NCBI GenBank assembly: GCA_015222855.1
Contig: JADFWA010000049.1
Location: 1-7,283 of the forward strand
Origin: Pseudomonadota bacterium
Lineage (GTDB): Bacteria; Desulfobacterota; Syntrophia; Syntrophales; JADFWA01
Direction: 5' to 3'
Length of the DNA: 7,283 bases
Shown here: positions 5,625-7,283 of the stretch, piece by piece
How the letters are laid out: every line of letters starts with the position of its first letter
Numbering within the stretch: position 1 is the stretch's first letter
Notes under the pieces: generated by a model
What the model was told of the DNA's origin: nothing
The model's input: the letters and a program-made list of their open reading frames with translations, nothing else
Database searches by the model: none
Program-made: the position numbers and the translations under genes

Positions 5625-6137
5625 ATGAAAGAAAGAGATATCCAGTTATATGAATATTATCTGAACCCCGGCTACATATTCCTGAACCGGGAGCCTTCCA
5701 TTATATCTACGGCCCTCGGGTCGTGTGTGGCGGTGTCCCTGTGGGACCGCAAAAGGAATTATGGCGGCATGGCGCATTATCTATATCCCTTTACCGACAG
5801 CAAAGAGGAGGCAACCGCCAGGTATGGAAATGTGGCGGTTAACTACCTCGTACGGATGTTTCTGGAGGAGGGGGCCGATAAAAAAAATATTGAAGCCCAG
5901 ATATTTGGCGGGGCATCATTACAACAGTCAACCGAGTGTGAAAGAATAGCAAAGGAAAATATCAGGATAGCCAGAAGTATTTTAAAGAGATTCAGGATCA
6001 GGATTATTTCGGAAGATGTGGGCGGTGATATAGGTCGAAAGCTTGTCTACAATACTTTAAGTAATGAAGCCATCGTTTACAGGGCGAAGAATCTTCGCCG
6101 GAATGACTGGCATCCCTACATAGGTGACAGGGAGTAG
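5625..6137 (+). CDS. cheD: Chemoreceptor glutamine deamidase CheD (second, divergent copy)
   Basis: This is a second CheD-family protein, 170 residues, clearly different in sequence from the copy at 3143. Family motifs are ISTALGSCVAVSLWD (27-41) with Cys34, GGMAHYLYP with His51, IFGGAS, and the canonical DVGGDIGRK. At the position of the catalytic Thr (six residues before Cys) it has Ser28, with Thr29 next to it, so a hydroxyl side chain is kept. The N-terminus is about five residues longer than the first copy, and the C-terminus ends in a basic/aromatic tail (RRNDWHPYIGDRE). An in-frame TAG at 5607, inside the repeat array, rules out a longer start; no ribosome binding site precedes ATG 5625. 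It lies between cheX and cheB. It could be a deamidase with other receptor targets or a CheX partner. Confidence 0.93.
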   Translation: MKERDIQLYEYYLNPGYIFLNREPSIISTALGSCVAVSLWDRKRNYGGMAHYLYPFTDSKEEATARYGNVAVNYLVRMFLEEGADKKNIEAQIFGGASLQQSTECERIAKENIRIARSILKRFRIRIISEDVGGDIGRKLVYNTLSNEAIVYRAKNLRRNDWHPYIGDRE

Positions 6138-6149
6138 AATCTTTATCCG

Positions 6150-6178
6150 CAACATCTACGTTTTTTGCGCGGATGTTG
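6150..6178. other. Hairpin just after cheD2
   Basis: CAACATC (6150-6156) pairs with GATGTTG (6172-6178) over seven bases around a 15-base loop containing six T residues. The T-run lies in the loop, not after the stem, so a rho-independent terminator is not supported. It may simply be another small palindrome in this gap. Confidence 0.35.
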
Positions 6179-6200
6179 GCGCCAGTTCAAACAACAAGAT

Positions 6201-7283
<1,083 letters not shown>

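Noticed and set aside
5725..5949. 74-codon + strand frame inside cheD2
   Set aside because: It is wholly contained in the clear CheD frame, has no ribosome binding site, and shows no recognisable motif.

Overview
The window is a chemotaxis (che) gene cluster with every gene on the + strand. In order it carries the C-terminal part of a methyl-accepting chemotaxis protein (MCP, cut by the left edge), cheW, cheR, a first cheD, an HDOD-domain gene, cheY, a cheX-type phosphatase gene, a second and divergent cheD, and the first ~288 codons of cheB (cut by the right edge). No cheA lies inside the window. The organism looks like a Gram-negative with moderate G+C, most plausibly a Desulfobacterota (former Deltaproteobacteria) or a related lineage such as Nitrospirota. 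The reasons are the MCP type (no HAMP, long tail ending in an aromatic pentapeptide), the CheX/CheD/HDOD gene mix and the repeat-laden intergenic gaps. This placement is inference.

The genes form one signalling circuit. The MCP and CheW would recruit CheA (not seen). CheR methylates the MCP and CheB, when phosphorylated, demethylates or deamidates it. The two CheD proteins are predicted receptor glutamine deamidases. CheY is the phosphorylated output and CheX the likely phosphatase that resets it. The HDOD protein is translationally close to cheD and probably links the cluster to another signalling layer. A specific match is visible: the MCP ends in an aromatic pentapeptide of the CheR-tethering type, and CheR carries the glycine/arginine pattern of pentapeptide-binding methyltransferases.

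Layout: MCP 1-1359; gap with a small palindrome and C-rich words; cheW 1549-2049; gap with a 76-bp inverted repeat and CCCTTAA heptamers; cheR 2245-3069; gap with a C/G-tract hairpin; cheD1 3143-3625; HDOD 3635-4501; gap opening with five GGTTAAG-type heptamers; cheY 4649-5080, overlapping cheX 5028-5471; gap with inverted GGCTAAAGG words; cheD2 5625-6137; a 281-bp gap with an inverted array of GTGAACTAAAG/AAGTGCCTAAAG words and a nested GC-rich palindrome; cheB from 6419. No gap exceeds 300 bp and I saw no RNA gene, CRISPR array or transposase.

The genes themselves are recognisable families. The unexpected material is in the gaps. Nearly every gap holds a short palindromic or word-repeat element. 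The word arrays are polarised: G-rich on the + strand just after a stop codon and C-rich on the + strand just before a start codon. In two places (cheR and cheD2) the C-rich array sits where a ribosome binding site should be, and at the HDOD gene the array supplies the stop codon.
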